Source: Selaginella moellendorffii (lineage: Eukaryota > Streptophyta > Lycopodiopsida > Selaginellales > Selaginellaceae). From it: 64,000 nt of DNA. Shown piece after piece: positions 50,641 through 63,054 of the stretch. The stretch covers positions 434,001-498,000 of the forward strand of contig NW_003314317.1 in NCBI RefSeq assembly GCF_000143415.4, read 5' to 3'. Every line of letters starts with the position of its first letter. Within the stretch, counting starts at the first letter, position 1. Under the pieces are notes generated by a model that saw nothing but the letters and a program-made list of their open reading frames with translations, did not search any database and was not told the DNA's origin. A program made the translations under genes and the position numbers.

Positions 50641-53600
50641 TTTTTCTTGTATACACTCAAAAGTAAAGGCAAAGATTAGTACTATGATAATGATGTCAAA
50701 AAGCTTGGCACATTTTATGAGTAGATAAAATTTTTCTTTAAAACTTTCTCCCTAGAAACAAACCTAAGAGAAAACTATGATGAGTGGCAAAAGTTTCATA
50801 AAAAAAAGTCTAAGACAATTGAGGAATATACAATTCGATTCAACAAGCGTTATAAGCATTATAAATATAGTGTTAAACAAAATGCGACTACACCTATACA
50901 TACAAGGCATTTATTGTGAACATGCGATAAAGAGAGCTCATGTAAATTTTGATGATTTGAAAAAAGCTATGATTACCTACCAAAATCTTATAAAATAATA
51001 TAATATGGTAGATATAGTAAAGTTAGACAAAAAAACAACTCTTATAGACAAGGAAACTAATCATCTAAGAAGCCTTAAATTACAAATCAATATCAAATAA
51101 AGAATTTATTGTACTAGATACAAAAATGAAAGCTATGGTAAGGAAGAATGCAAATTTTAATTGATCAAGTGCCAATTTTGTGGAAAAAAAGGGGCATTCA
51201 ACTAAGGAGTATAGAACCTTGTTTAAACAACTAAGAGGCCAACAAACAATCTGAGTTGATAAAATAACATGTAGGCAAAACTATTCACTTGATGATAGAA
51301 GTTATCGTAGAAGGAATAATTATAGTGATAATTAAAGCTCCAAACATAAATACCCATGCACTAAAAGGCAAGATGACTATCAGAATTATCTGCTTGGGGG
51401 TAATTTTTGAGATTATCCACCTAGTCATAAGGAAAATAAACCTAAAGGCTATAATCAACCTAGAGAATTCAATCAACCTAAATGCGAGATTATAAAAGCT
51501 AAAAGAGATCAAGCTAAGACTCTTACTTACTATCATAGGCCATACAATTAAGTTGAATCATCAAGCAAGTATGATAGGCCTCATAAGGATATACAACTTG
51601 CAGTTAGGCACGTTAAGGTAAACTGGTCAAATACAGAAGGACTACTTAGCAATTGTATCATGACCAGGGCTCAACGAAGAAGGGTTGAATCTAAACTAAG
51701 ATGAAGTCCCCTATTTTCAATGGCACCAAAAGAAAAATATCAGCACAAAAATCACTTAGCAACTCCAAAACTTACAACCACAATTTAATTATGTCATGCT
51801 TAAAATGACACGACGAGATTCTACCTATAAAACTCTACTAAGCAAACCTTGGCTAAAAATTACTTGCATAAACCAAAAGTAGAAAAATGCTTTCTTGTAT
51901 ATAGAGTAGGGCAACTAAAAAAGATTTGTGCCCATTACTTCTACCATATAGTTGGAAAGAAAAGATTAACCCCTCAAAACTTAATATTATGATTAGGAGG
52001 AAGGCTTAGATAATTTCCAAAAATAATAAATTTTAAAAGCTTTTTCTGAAATTGAGCCAATTTCAAAAGTTGATTTTTATTCAATACTCAAAGAAGTAGC
52101 CCCTAAACTAAAGATTGATTCAGCTATAAGAGATTTCTCCCTAAATGAGGATCCTGCTTATAAAATTAATCAATAGAGAAACTATGTTTCACATGTTTTT
52201 CATGATCAACCATTTGAGCAAATTAATTTAGCAGATAAGGATAATCTGCATACTATTATAATTGCTCAAGGATTATAAAGTGAATTTTACAATCAAGCCA
52301 TAAATCTACTAAAAGACTACATAGACATTTTTATCTAGTCTTACATAGATTTAAAAGGCATCCTGCCCAAACTCTATATGCATTGTATTGAGATACTCTT
52401 AGGAAATGTGTCTAAAAGGCAAATGCTCTACAGAATGAATCCTAATTACCAAAATAAAATCAAAAAAGAAATCAATAAACTTCTCCATGTAGGATTCATC
52501 TATCCAATTTAGAATGCTCAATGACTTTCACCACTTGTAATTGTGTCTAAGAAAAATGGCAAGTTACAGGTTTATATAAATTACAAAAAACTAAATAATA
52601 CAATAAAAATGATATATTCCCTATTCCTTTCACAAATGAAATTCTACATTCAATAGCAAGCAATGAAATGTATTCATTTTTAAATGGATTTTTTGGCTAT
52701 AATTAGGTGGAAGTAACACTTAAAGATCAACACAAAATAGTTTTTATAAGCTCATAAGGAGCTTATGCTTATTACAAAATGCCTTTTGGCTTATGCAAAT
52801 ACTCCATTTATATTTCAAAGAATTGTTATAGACACTTTTCAAGAATATTTCACTGATTTTATGAGTTTTTATTAATGATTTTAGTGTCTTCAACTCCAAA
52901 ATAAAACATTTAATTTATTTGTAAAAATATTTTCAAAAATGTAGAGAACATAGCATTTCTCTTAATCTAAAGAAGTGTACTTTTTTGTAAATTCTAGCAT
53001 ATTTTTAGGTCATATTGTATGCAAAGAGGCATCTTTGTAGACAAAACCAAAACTCAAATGATTGAGACAATGTCTCCATTACATAGCTTAAAATGTTTTT
53101 ATTTCTTTTTAGACAAAATTGGCTATTATAAATGATTTATAAAAGCTTATGCAAAGATTGCCAAACCACTCACCAATCTTTTAAATAAAAATATTCCATT
53201 TATATAGAAGGAAAATTGTCAAGAAACATTTTTAATGTTTAAACAATATTTCAAATAGGCACTTATATTTGTTAAGCTAAACTGGATAAAAAAGTTTCAC
53301 CTATAGGTGGATACTTTTTATATTGCCACAGGTGCAATATTATCTCAATTACAAGGTGATCAGAAAGATCATTTTATCTACTATGCTAATAAATAATTAA
53401 ATTTTGCTAAGCATAATTACACAATGACTGAAAAAGAAACCTTAGGTGTAATTTATGCCTTACAAAAATTTAAGCATTATTTTTTGGCAACAAAAGTAAT
53501 TATCTTTGTTGACCAAAGGCTCTTTTATATCTCATCAACAAATTGTGCATATTCGCTCAACTAATTAAATGGTGTTTACCATTATAAAAATACAATCTTG

Positions 53601-54430
53601 AAATAGTTTATAGATATGGAAAATTCCATGAATAGGCCAATTACTTAAATCGCATCATTATAGAAGAGTCACCTAATTCTAAGGTAGACAAACTCTTAAA
53701 TACCCACTTATTTACTGTCTCTATATCTACCACTTGGTTGAAAAATATACAAATCTATCTTTCTATAGACACTGTTTCACCTCACTATAACTTGCCAAAG
53801 AAAAAGAAGTTATTTGATTTTAGGACATGACCTTATTTTGTCGTGGGGGAGCCTATATAAATTAGGCATCGATGGAACATTAAAGAGATATATTAATAAG
53901 AAAAAAAAAAGAAATTCTAAAGGAAGCTCACTTAAACCCATCAAAAGGCCATTTTATAGATGAAATCATTGCTAAAATAGTGTTATAAGTAGGGTTGTGG
54001 TAACTTACTCTTTGGAAAATAATAGTGTTTAGTTATATAAGTTTAAGATCATCTAGATCCTCTAGAAGTCCCATTGTAAAAACTGATGATGCTCATATGC
54101 TTTCCAAAAAGCTAAGCATTCCAAAGGTCTTTCTAGTGGTAAACCAACTTTCATGCTTGAGGACCTCTTCTACAATATTAGCTGAAGTCCTTCCTATGCA
54201 ATTGCTTCCTTCTAGGCCTCTTAGACTTTCTTCCACATCATATTATTTGTATCTTGACAATTTTTTGTAAAACTTATGATATTTGCCAAAAGTATAAACT
54301 ACCGCCTAAAAAGCAAATCCACGAACTAAACCTTACCTATCTATATAATGCATTTCATAAATGGGGATTAGATTTTGTGGGTCTTTTGGTTAAGCAGATC
54401 GACTAGGCCATTTTCAGTACAATTGTCCGA
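50641..54430 (+). pseudogene. Ty3/gypsy element V, left part (gag to integrase start)
   Basis: Heavily decayed plus-strand polyprotein. gag traces: NLRENYDEWQKFHKK and TIEEYTIRFNKRYKHY (about 50700-50870), and a zinc-knuckle-like CQFCGKKGHSTKEY (about 51170-51215). IMTRAQRRR near 51660 is a typical gag-protease boundary phrase. The reverse transcriptase start is YRMNPNYQNKIKKEINKLLH with LSPLVIVSKKNGKLQVYINY (about 52420-52590). RNase H: TMTEKETLGVIYALQKFKHY (about 53425-53485). The integrase zinc region and core start are CQKYKLPPKKQIHE and WGLDFVGLL (about 54280-54390). Stops are frequent and many are TAG or TAA at expected Gln or Trp codons. It is interrupted by element W and continues at about 61180. 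Confidence 0.75.
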
Positions 54431-54534
54431 GGTGTAGGATCATCTGCCTGATAACCCGGTACCGACCACAACCAAAATGATTTTTCTAAGCATTTTCTAT
54501 GTCACCTCCTACAGTTTGGGTATCCGGGGGGTAC

Positions 54535-54960
54535 CTGTATCATGGAAGACAAGGATTAATAATGCAATCTCCACTAGCTCTCTCTCTCATTTTGTGAAAG
54601 TACGAAGCTAGTTTCAAAATTGAACTGAGATTTGCACAATTGATGCTCGCGAGCCAATGTACTCAGGTACATGCCCGGGCCGCACATCAGAAGTTACTTC
54701 CAAGGATTAGAACTAGGGAACATGCTCAACTTGATTGCTATCCATTGACACATGGATCTCACCGTCTGGTCTAGTTGCTGTCATCCTGGCTTTTTTCTAA
54801 GGGGATGATTAGAAACTGGAATAGTCGATATCTGAAGCACTACTTGGGCAGAGTCAATGAAAGCCCCTTGTGTCACTGTGGTGCTTAGTTCCAGCATTCT
54901 GGCCGAAAGAAGTTCCTACAGGCTAGGGGTGAATAGAAATGTAGAAACCAAATCATTTGT
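54535..54960. repeat. Left direct repeat of element W
   Basis: Shares with the right copy long near-identical stretches, including GCTCGCGAGCCAATGTACTC and CATGCCCGGGCC. About 130 bp to its left (54400-54534) match neither the gypsy integrase nor the right flank and may be a tail of W. Confidence 0.85.
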
Positions 54961-56142
54961 ACCCATTTTTGCGTGGCCAGGAATGTGGTAGTGAGATTCC
55001 TCACGACCTTAGTGGTGGGTGTAAGCTCGTTTTGAGCTATACCCAAACAAACACTTTGTTGGCGCTGCTCATTCTTGTGGTGCACAACGAAGCGGCTGTT
55101 GATCCTGGAGTGGGTGGGGAATGTGCGTGGTTGTTCTAGCACACAGCCTTGCAGTGGCCCAAGCTTGCTCTGCTTGTGGATGTGCTCTTGGAGAATGCGG
55201 TAGGGGTGGATACAAGCAAGAAACCCTAACATTAGGGTTTTTCCCGTCGCTTCATACTTTTTGGTGTGAGAAAATCCAGCGCCTGCAGCCATGAAGTCGA
55301 ATAGCTATAATTTGTACTTAGGTTTGCCTATCCATATGGCATGTCTCTTTGCGCGAAATTCTGTGAGGAATCCAAGGTTTTGTTTTTTACCATGCCACGT
55401 CTACTCATGTGTCCCATTAGATTATCCATGGGCAAACAGAGTTTTCTGTAAGCAAGATTTTCTTTAAAAATTCTTTTTAAAGAAGACCTTTCTGTTAGCT
55501 AAGCATGGGATCTATCTCAGAGTGAGAGAGCAGAACTTGTGTTGTATTTTCCATTTACCAATCAAAACACAATTGTAGTCAATGGTTTGCTTACATGTTT
55601 TGTTCAGAGCGTAACCAAGGACTGTATGGTAAGTTTGGGGGAACTTGTACTTTTGTTGTTCACAGTCTGAAAAAGCATAAATACCGAATTTATTATATTC
55701 TGATATGATGCCCAGGTGATGGATAGTATTGTCTAGAAGACAGAATCCTTGGCTCTCAGCTTGAGTTTGTTGAGTCATTGAGCTGTGGTGGGCAATTGGC
55801 CGGCTCTCTCCAGACATCAAAGAGAATATCAAGCACTACTTGCACCGGTGTTAAGGGGCTGGTAAGAATAATACAATCTAGACCACGAAGGATAACTCAT
55901 CTTAATGCGTAGTGATGGAATCCTTTTTCCACGAAGCATTCAATGAGATTATCAATCTCAAGGACGATACCACCAGCAGTGTTAATCAGATAGAAAAGTG
56001 CAAAGACTTGTCCCAGGATCACTTTGGATGAGTTTGTCACGGGTTAGTTTGAATCTTGATTAATGTACAATGAGACTTTGAATGGAAGTGATAAGTGCTT
56101 ATCATACTTTGTGGTTAAAAAATTACCATCAACCCATATGAT
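54961..56142. other. Element W, region after the reverse transcriptase
   Basis: On the minus strand this would be the C-terminal part of the W protein plus untranslated sequence. Frames at 55292-54885 and 55832-55512 are open but show no motif; in particular no GIY-YIG pattern. Confidence 0.4.
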
Positions 56143-57881
56143 CTAGATCTGAAAGCTCAGAAAGTGAGTAGACAGGTTCACTAGCGAGCGTTCTGTGCCT
56201 ATGAATGGATTGTCCATCTCATTTTGCATGGCAAGGAATCGTAGTGGATATATCCAGAACGGATTCCCTTCAGACTCAACTTGATCAAGGTCAAGGAAGC
56301 GGAGGATCATGGGGTTGTTCATTGAAACCAGATTGTCCATGTATCTGAAAGTGTGCTCAAAGAGGCGCAGTAAATCATACCGGCCTAGACGTGCAAGTTG
56401 AGTAATAAAATTATACTCAAAGTAGAACAGGTACAGGTTACACCACAAACGTGAGCACAAGAAGCCCATAGAAATTCCTCGGACTTGTCTCCACACTCTA
56501 TTGCCTAGTTGGACATATGTGTTCCGGATGATAAAGTTATTTAGCTTGATAACTTTTTTTGGATCCATTTTGGTAGCCTTTATTGATGAGTGGCACAGAG
56601 GTTTCCATTTAGCCTCAAGGTTGCTGTTCTTCTTTTGAATAAAAAAAAAGTCTTTTTAGAGGTGGTTTTGGTGCACGAAAGCCAAATTGACAAGATTTGT
56701 CATGGCCATCGTAAGGCCTTGATCTCCCTTAAAGGGGATGGCCTCATAGCACTTGGTGATATCCCCCATGGAAATCATGGTGATCCTGTCTAGGATATTA
56801 ATCACGAACTCTTGTGTGGATCCAAGGATCCAACATGTGTTCATCTTTCCTCCAAAGAATTTTGCTCGTGCATAGAAATTATCAGCCACGTTTTGTAGTG
56901 CCTCCTGTATCCCTTTTAGGATAGCTGTTAGGTAGATTGTAAGTTTAGAGAAGACACATCCGTCCACATTTGTTAACCAGTGCATCTTATTCTTGTGTGC
57001 TTTATAGATTCCCATGAGGTAAGGGAGATCTGGTTGTTGAAGTGGAAATTCCTGTAGGAGTGGTTCACCAAGCAATTGTTTTACAACTTTCTTGAGCATT
57101 TCAGGGACATTATTGTCTGAGACTGCAAGTGAAAAATTGTCACTATTCATCCGTGCAAGCGCTTCCCTGCAGGTTAACATTTTGCAAAAGAAGGTGGGTG
57201 TGTTGGCTGCTTTATCTACGCCACTGATGTACAAGTGTTTATGTACCCACTCCAGTTGCCGTCGTGCCTCGGGGGTGGTCGTCACATCTACCATTGGGGT
57301 GGTCTGGCAATTTTGTACTGCCATTCGGTAGTTAATATGTTGTTTAACAGCAGCTTCGTTACTTGGCCAATTACGGATGTAGACATCAAGATTATACTAG
57401 CAATCTGATCCCAAGCTTCACAGATTTCAGCAATAATTTTTGCCATCTGGAGTGGTTTCGGGGTGATGTGATTGAGGCCTTTCTCGATGACAGCCGTGAG
57501 TATGCATGAGTGAAGGATCTTTGGATCCAATGTTCGCACATGGCCAGTCTCATCAAGGTAGGTCACCCATGGCCATCATTTGCATTCATAAACAAGAGGC
57601 TCAAGAGTGTTCTAGTTACAAAAAACCTCTTTGGGTTTATAAAAGTTGTGTTTGATCTGGGGCTCATACCTCCAGCTAAATACGATGGGATCTAGGAGTT
57701 CCAGGTCTAGGCCAATCATTTCTAGGCACTCCTTCATGAGAGTGTGGATACTAATCCTTTCGAATCTAGCATTGATATATTGGAGGTGTACGAATTTTTG
57801 TTTGCTCTCCGTTCCCTCTTTGACCAGCCATTTTCGTCCGACAAAATGATGGATGTAGTGTACAGTACACTGTGGAAGCAA
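56143..57881 (-). pseudogene. Reverse transcriptase of element W (Penelope-like type)
   Basis: Three broken minus-strand frames follow each other. 57881-57612 ends FSWRYEPQIKHNFYKPKEVF. 57324-56656 has PYLMGIYKAHKNKMHWLTN (compare the PK.HK motif), ILGSTQEFVINIL and the palm motif A MGDITKCYEAIPF. 56568-56143 has motif B VRGISMGFLCSRLWCNLYLF (56464-56478 for GISMG) and motif C FRYMDNLVSMNNP, in which the catalytic YIDD is YMDN (56332-56343). Order and spacing match a reverse transcriptase, and the PK.HK and RYIDD..S.NNP style is that of Penelope-like and related non-LTR enzymes, not Ty3/gypsy. The changed catalytic box and stops mean it is inactive. Confidence 0.65.
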
Positions 57882-59591
57882 TCACAGGAGCATTGTCATT
57901 AGCTACCAATCATGGAAGGAGAAAACAGAAATTTATTTATTGCTGCTTTCTTGCACCGAGCCTTTTGCATAGCCTCTATTTGTTCGAGCATGCATTGGCC
58001 TCGAACGTCTTGGAAATTGATGGTGGTGTGCCCGTTTCCTGTGATGTCTATCCCATGGACATTTATCCATTAGGATGATCACATTTCTGATTTGGTGGTA
58101 AGCCTCGAGACCTTGCCGACGTGTGTTGTGAGGACGGTGTAGGTGAGAAAGCTCCATTACTTTCACTACCGTCACATCATGAGGATGTTGGGGACCTGTA
58201 CTGCTGGATGGGGATGAACTTACATATGTTCATCTTAGTCTGCCCATGCGGGATGAACTCTAGATTCGGGTTAGTTGGTTTTTTTGCCACCTCAATAGCA
58301 GCTGCTTGCATCCATTCTCATATTTGAAGGAAGGCAGCTATCTGGAGGATAACCATGAGTAGGGATAAGAAGATGGTGAGGTGGTCTAACGACGTCAAGC
58401 TTGAGTCTGGCCAATACTTGTCTAGGTTATTAAGCATGTACCAGAACAAGGAGTCAAGCCAGACTATTCCTCCTTCACATCCCTAGCAATCGCAGCAGCA
58501 GTACAGTTGAAGCTGATCCATGTACGTTGATCACCTTGTGATAGGTTCCAGCTTTTTGTATTCAAAAAGGCATCACCATCACAGCATCCATGAAAAGAAG
58601 CCTACTTGAAAACCTCATCCACAGTCTTTTGGAATGGGATAGCCGGTTTGTAAGCATAATTCCCCAGTGTTGCATGTCGGTATGACGCTTCCAGTGTTTG
58701 TTTTGACCACTGTATTGCATCTGGTCGTAGCAAAGCCGCCATCTGGATCTAGTCAGAAGCCTCCAAGGGAGACATCCATCCTAAAGGATTCGTGAGTGTC
58801 CAGATTTATGTGGTTCTGGAAGGCGGTGGGAGGCTGCATCGAGAACTCGTGTGGTGGCGAAGGGGAACTTCCATCCACTCAAATTCTCCAACGGGTCAAA
58901 CATAATACGACCATTATCAATATGGTCCACGTTTGCTCCTTCCAAGGTGTCCAGCTGTGGCGGGATGAGTCCAGTCATGAGCGACCATGCATTTTGGCTC
59001 AGGAACTCAAAACCATTACTAAGGTTGATCTATGGTTTCCCAGATCAATGCCTTTCCTGTATGAGCCTTTATACCCTATAACCCGATTGTACTCTTGGGA
59101 CCATTGGAGCATTTTCCAAGTAATCCTTGGTTCGGTAGAGGAGAAATTAACAAATTCTTTTTCCATGTTCGCCATCCACCGTCGTAGTAGAGCTTGGTTA
59201 TCAATTATACTCAATCGGTAAGGAGTGTCCAAACTAGGCACCACCATTATTTGGTTTCAACCTGCTGGAAGAGGCAGAGGTATCGCTTGTTCTCGCCAAC
59301 CGCCTCTGATTCTAGCACCATGGGCAGCTTGTCCGTGATCTTCTTCTCATATACAAAGACCTCTTGTAAGCGCTTAGGTTTCTTTCTGGCTAAAAGCAGT
59401 AAAAAGTACTACATGGCCAGGACGGGAGCCACAAAATCATCAGTGCTTGTGTACTCCATCATCTCGAGTAGCCAGAAATCCTGAAAAGCCACACATCAGT
59501 CCATATCCCGTTCGGTGGGAAAGTAGGGGTGGATCGTGTGGCATTTTGTATTGTCAGCTAGGTATCACACCTTGACACGGCTGTCCCTTGT
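57882..59591. other. Element W, region before the reverse transcriptase
   Basis: Minus-strand frames 59247-58999 (MEKEFVNFSSTEPRITWKML) and 58978-58781 look like pieces of an N-terminal domain of the W protein. I recognise no known domain; stops interrupt the rest. Confidence 0.35.
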
Positions 59592-59821
59592 CCTGTATCA
59601 TGGAAGATGAGGATTAGTAATGCAATCTCTGCTAGCTCTCTCTCTCATTTTGTGAAAGTACGAAGCTAGGTTTCAAAATTGAATTGAGATTTGCACGACT
59701 GATGCTCGCGAGCCAATGTACTCAGGTACATGCCCGGGCCACACATCAGAAGTGACTTCTAAGGATTAGAACTAGGGAACATGCTCAATTTGATCGCTAT
59801 CTATTGACTCATGGATCTCAC
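59592..59821. repeat. Right direct repeat of element W, first part
   Basis: Matches the first 230 bp of 54535-54960. Ends at CTCAC, where the solo LTR is inserted; the second part is 60982-61178. Confidence 0.85.
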
Positions 59822-60981
59822 TGTCGCGAATATGACTTCGGGTATCGAAAGTTACCTGTCAGCTAGTCCTTTCCGATTTTCTTTCCTTACTACCACAACA
59901 GCAGGAGGTTGGTATTGTTGGACCCATTATCAATCTCTGCCTAAGCTAGTTGAGAAACTAGTCTTCGCGTGTGCACTTGACCAGATGAGCATAAGAAAGG
60001 AATTCCTAACTGTCTATTTAGTCAAGCATATTTGACCTAGTTAGAGAAACTCATTCATTGACTTGCATTTGCTAGTGTTGGGAACCCCGTGACATTGAGT
60101 TTGGTCCCTCAATATTCGCTAAATGATAGTTTACCGTGTCTACCAAACACCCTCGCTATTATGCCCTTAGCGTTAGTTTCATTTCGGTCCCAAATGCTAT
60201 TTATGGAAAGTGTCTAAATTTGCTCATTTGGCATATCTACGGAATGTAGAAATTGACCTGAACACAATGGTGTTCGTCTTGTGTCCAAATTTGCAATCTA
60301 GTGCTATTCTATATTTAATAAGTTTCGAGCTTGTCCCAGAGGCTAACTGCTGATACTAAGGGAAGCTTGGGGTGAAAGCCCAAAGCATGTGTTCCTTAAG
60401 GGAAGGGGGGGGGTGTGGTTGGGGGCTATGGGGGGTTCCAAATGTATAGTAGGGATAGTGGGTAGGTCGGGTATGGTTGACCAACCTGAAGCATAGTTTA
60501 GCTCCCGCTTGCGTGCTTGTCTTTATTCTGCATCCGGCTTAGGTTTAAGCCTAAGTTCCATTCCATTCTAGCTGGTGGAGTACCCATGTCCTTGCGTTAG
60601 GCCACTGGTATGCCGAAATAGTGCCAGACTCCTTTTGGCTTCTTTTTGCGTGCTAGTCCTAGCATTGGGATGCTAGTTACTCTAGGAATGTTCCAAGTCG
60701 CTCCGGGCTCCTATCCCTTCGCTCCTTGGCCTATATGCTCAGGAGTTGCTCCATGGTCCGGTTCCGTCACTCCTTGGCTCCATACTTGGGAGTTTGTCAC
60801 CGTTCCTTCGTTCAATGGCCCAAGGCCCTAAACCTCAGATTCTGCACCACTGTCCTTTGGACACATGGCGTATGACATATGGCATGTGTCACGTGGCATA
60901 ACGAGGGTTTAGGTTCCGCTTCGTAGTGTTATCCTATGGTAAATCACCATAGGATAAAGGGTAAAAATCACGTGCACTACA
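59822..60981 (+). mobile_element. Solo LTR of the Y family
   Basis: 1160 bp, TGTCGCGAATATGAC to CACTACA, matching both LTRs of element Y. Flanked by CTCAC (59817-59821) and CTCGC (60982-60986), a 5-bp target duplication with one change. The interrupted sequence continues exactly as in the left repeat of W. No internal region is present, so this arose by recombination between two LTRs. Confidence 0.9.
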
Positions 60982-61178
60982 CTCGCCGTCTAGTCTAGTT
61001 ACTGTCATCTTGTCTTTTTTCTAAGGGGATGGTTAGAAACTGGAACAGTCGATATCACAAGCACTACTTGGGCAAAGTCAATGAAAGCCCCTTGTGTCGC
61101 CATGGCAATTAGTTCTGGTGTTCTGGCCAAAAGAAGTTCTTATAGGCTAGGGGTGAATAAAAACGTAGAAATTGAATC

Positions 61179-62100
61179 GTTTGTAAGAGGAACAAATACA
61201 TTTTAGTCATCATTGATTATGTGACTAAATGGGCAGAAGCTATACTTATGAAACAGGCCTCAGCTACTAACACTATTAAATTCCTTTATAAAAACATCAT
61301 TGTAAGATTTGGTTTGCCTAAGGAGATCATCATAGATAGAGGTATCTATTAGAAATTCTTATACAAGAATTTATCCTTAAGCACAAAAAGTTCATACTAT
61401 ATTATCTGCAAAGAAATAGTTATGCTGAATCTACTAATAAAGTGCTTAAAAAAATCTTGAAAAAGATTGTAAAAGATAATAAAAAAGACTAGGATGAGAA
61501 AATACTAAATACTTTGTAGGCTTATAAAATTGCATATAAAGTATCTACAAACATGACACCATTTCGTATTATCTATGGCTAGAAATTTTTAACGCCTATG
61601 AAATTTATAATTTCCTCTATGCATGTTGTAATTAAAAATGGCTTATACCAAAAAGAAGCTCTTAAGCAAAGACTTGCTAAAATAGAAAACTTAAACAAGT
61701 TTAAGCTTAGAACAATCTAGACCTTGTATGCAATTCAAAAAGCCAAAAAGGCTAAGCATGATAGACAATTGAAAATTGTTTGTAAACTTAACCCAAGAAA
61801 TAAGATTCTTTTATATCAAGGCAAAATAAATGCTTTTGGAAATAAATTCAAGAGAAAATAAAATAGTTAATTTATTTTGTTTAAGATATCAGCTCTAGAA
61901 ACGGCTGAAATGCACACCTTAAATAAGGATGATACTGCATTAGTAAATTTAAATAGTTTAAAGAAGTCCTATGAAGATATAAGCATAAATATTATCTACA
62001 TCTTAAGGTACAAAACTATGAATAAACTTGTAAATGAAGCCCTTGCAAAGATTCATTATGATAAGCTAACTAAGTGCATAAATAAGGTGGTTAACTAGAT
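61179..62100 (+). pseudogene. Ty3/gypsy element V, right part (integrase core to end)
   Basis: Resumes with YILVIIDYVTKWAEAILMKQ and IVRFGLPKEIIIDRGIY, the integrase catalytic core (first and second Asp present). Downstream there are TPFRIIYG-type, KKAKHDRQLKIVCKLNPRNK and ILLYQGKINAFG, the integrase C-terminal part. Frequent stops. A frame at 61877-62098 follows without a recognised domain. Confidence 0.75.
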
Positions 62101-63054
62101 GAAGGATAAAGGTTTAGAAAAATTCTATAAAATTATATCAAACTTTGTAGGATTATAGAAAGACAAACTAATTCTTCAATTATGGGATCCTGTAAAATTG
62201 GGTTTCAAAATGGATGGAGGGGATATTAGGGGATATTAAAATCACTCAAGATCTTATTTTTAAGCTTTTTTATCTTCTCATAGAGTTAGATCAGTAGAAT
62301 TGGATAAAAAGAGTAATCTTTCCTAATAAACTCAGACAAGGAATTGTTCATCTAAAATAGAGGGAAAATACATATCTTTGGGAAAAATTTATCTTTATAC
62401 TAAAAAAACCTTTATATATCTAAGTGCTTTCTCCAATGGGAAGTTCCAAAGAAAAAAATCAAAGGATACATTGGATAAATATTTCTTTCTCTAGAGTAGG
62501 CCTTCCCTCAAAATCTTACTACTATGGCATATAGAAATTTTCTCTAGGCAATGCAAGACTTAGAGAAAAAGAAAGGAAAAGATGGATACTTTAAGAGTAA
62601 TATTTACATTTTTCTTGCCTTATATAAGCTTTACTTTAATATAAACTTTACTAACAAACCACAAGGATTAATGAGTAAAGATTACTAGGCTAACAAAGAA
62701 AAAAAAATTCTATAATACGTTTGTATACAAATGCAAACAAAGGCCTCTTGGACAAAGCTTAGGGCTAACATATTAATGCAAAGTGATATAGATAATTTGG
62801 AGGTAGCTAGGGAGCTTCTTTTTCTCTCCCATTCTTTCCTTCTCACTCACTCTATGCTTACGCTTTTGCCAAAATGTGTTAACACTCCAAGCTTAGCTTT
62901 GAAGTAATGTATGGCAACTTAAACACCACCTAAGGCCGTGCAAGAGCAAATACCATTCTTGCTACCTATTAAATTGAGTGCACCCTTGATTGGGTGGAGT
63001 GATCTTGTCCTTATACTACCACCATAAAGTATTGATTCCACTCTCAAAGCACCA
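62101..63054. other. AT-rich region, nothing recognised
   Basis: Presumably the 3' end of element V and flanking decayed repeats. No repeat partner, gene or RNA recognised within the window. Confidence 0.4.

Larger units (their letters stand above)
54535..61178 (-). mobile_element. Element W: Penelope-like retroelement with long direct repeats (tentative class)
   Basis: Direct repeats of about 425 bp lie at 54535-54960 and at 59592-59821 plus 60982-61178 (the right one is split by a solo LTR). Between them, on the minus strand, is a decayed reverse transcriptase unlike that of the gypsy elements. The element sits inside the integrase region of element V, which resumes right after it. The repeats begin TGTATCATGG and end TTTGTA in the plus direction and do not show standard TG-CA LTR ends in the coding direction, which fits the pseudo-LTRs of Penelope-like elements better than true LTRs. 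No GIY-YIG endonuclease is seen. Confidence 0.5.

Noticed and set aside
54535-54960. Hammerhead ribozyme in the repeats of W (a CTGATG followed by a CTCGCGAG hairpin in the right copy)
   Set aside because: The required GAAA and the adenosine after CTGATG are missing, and the left copy reads TTGATG.
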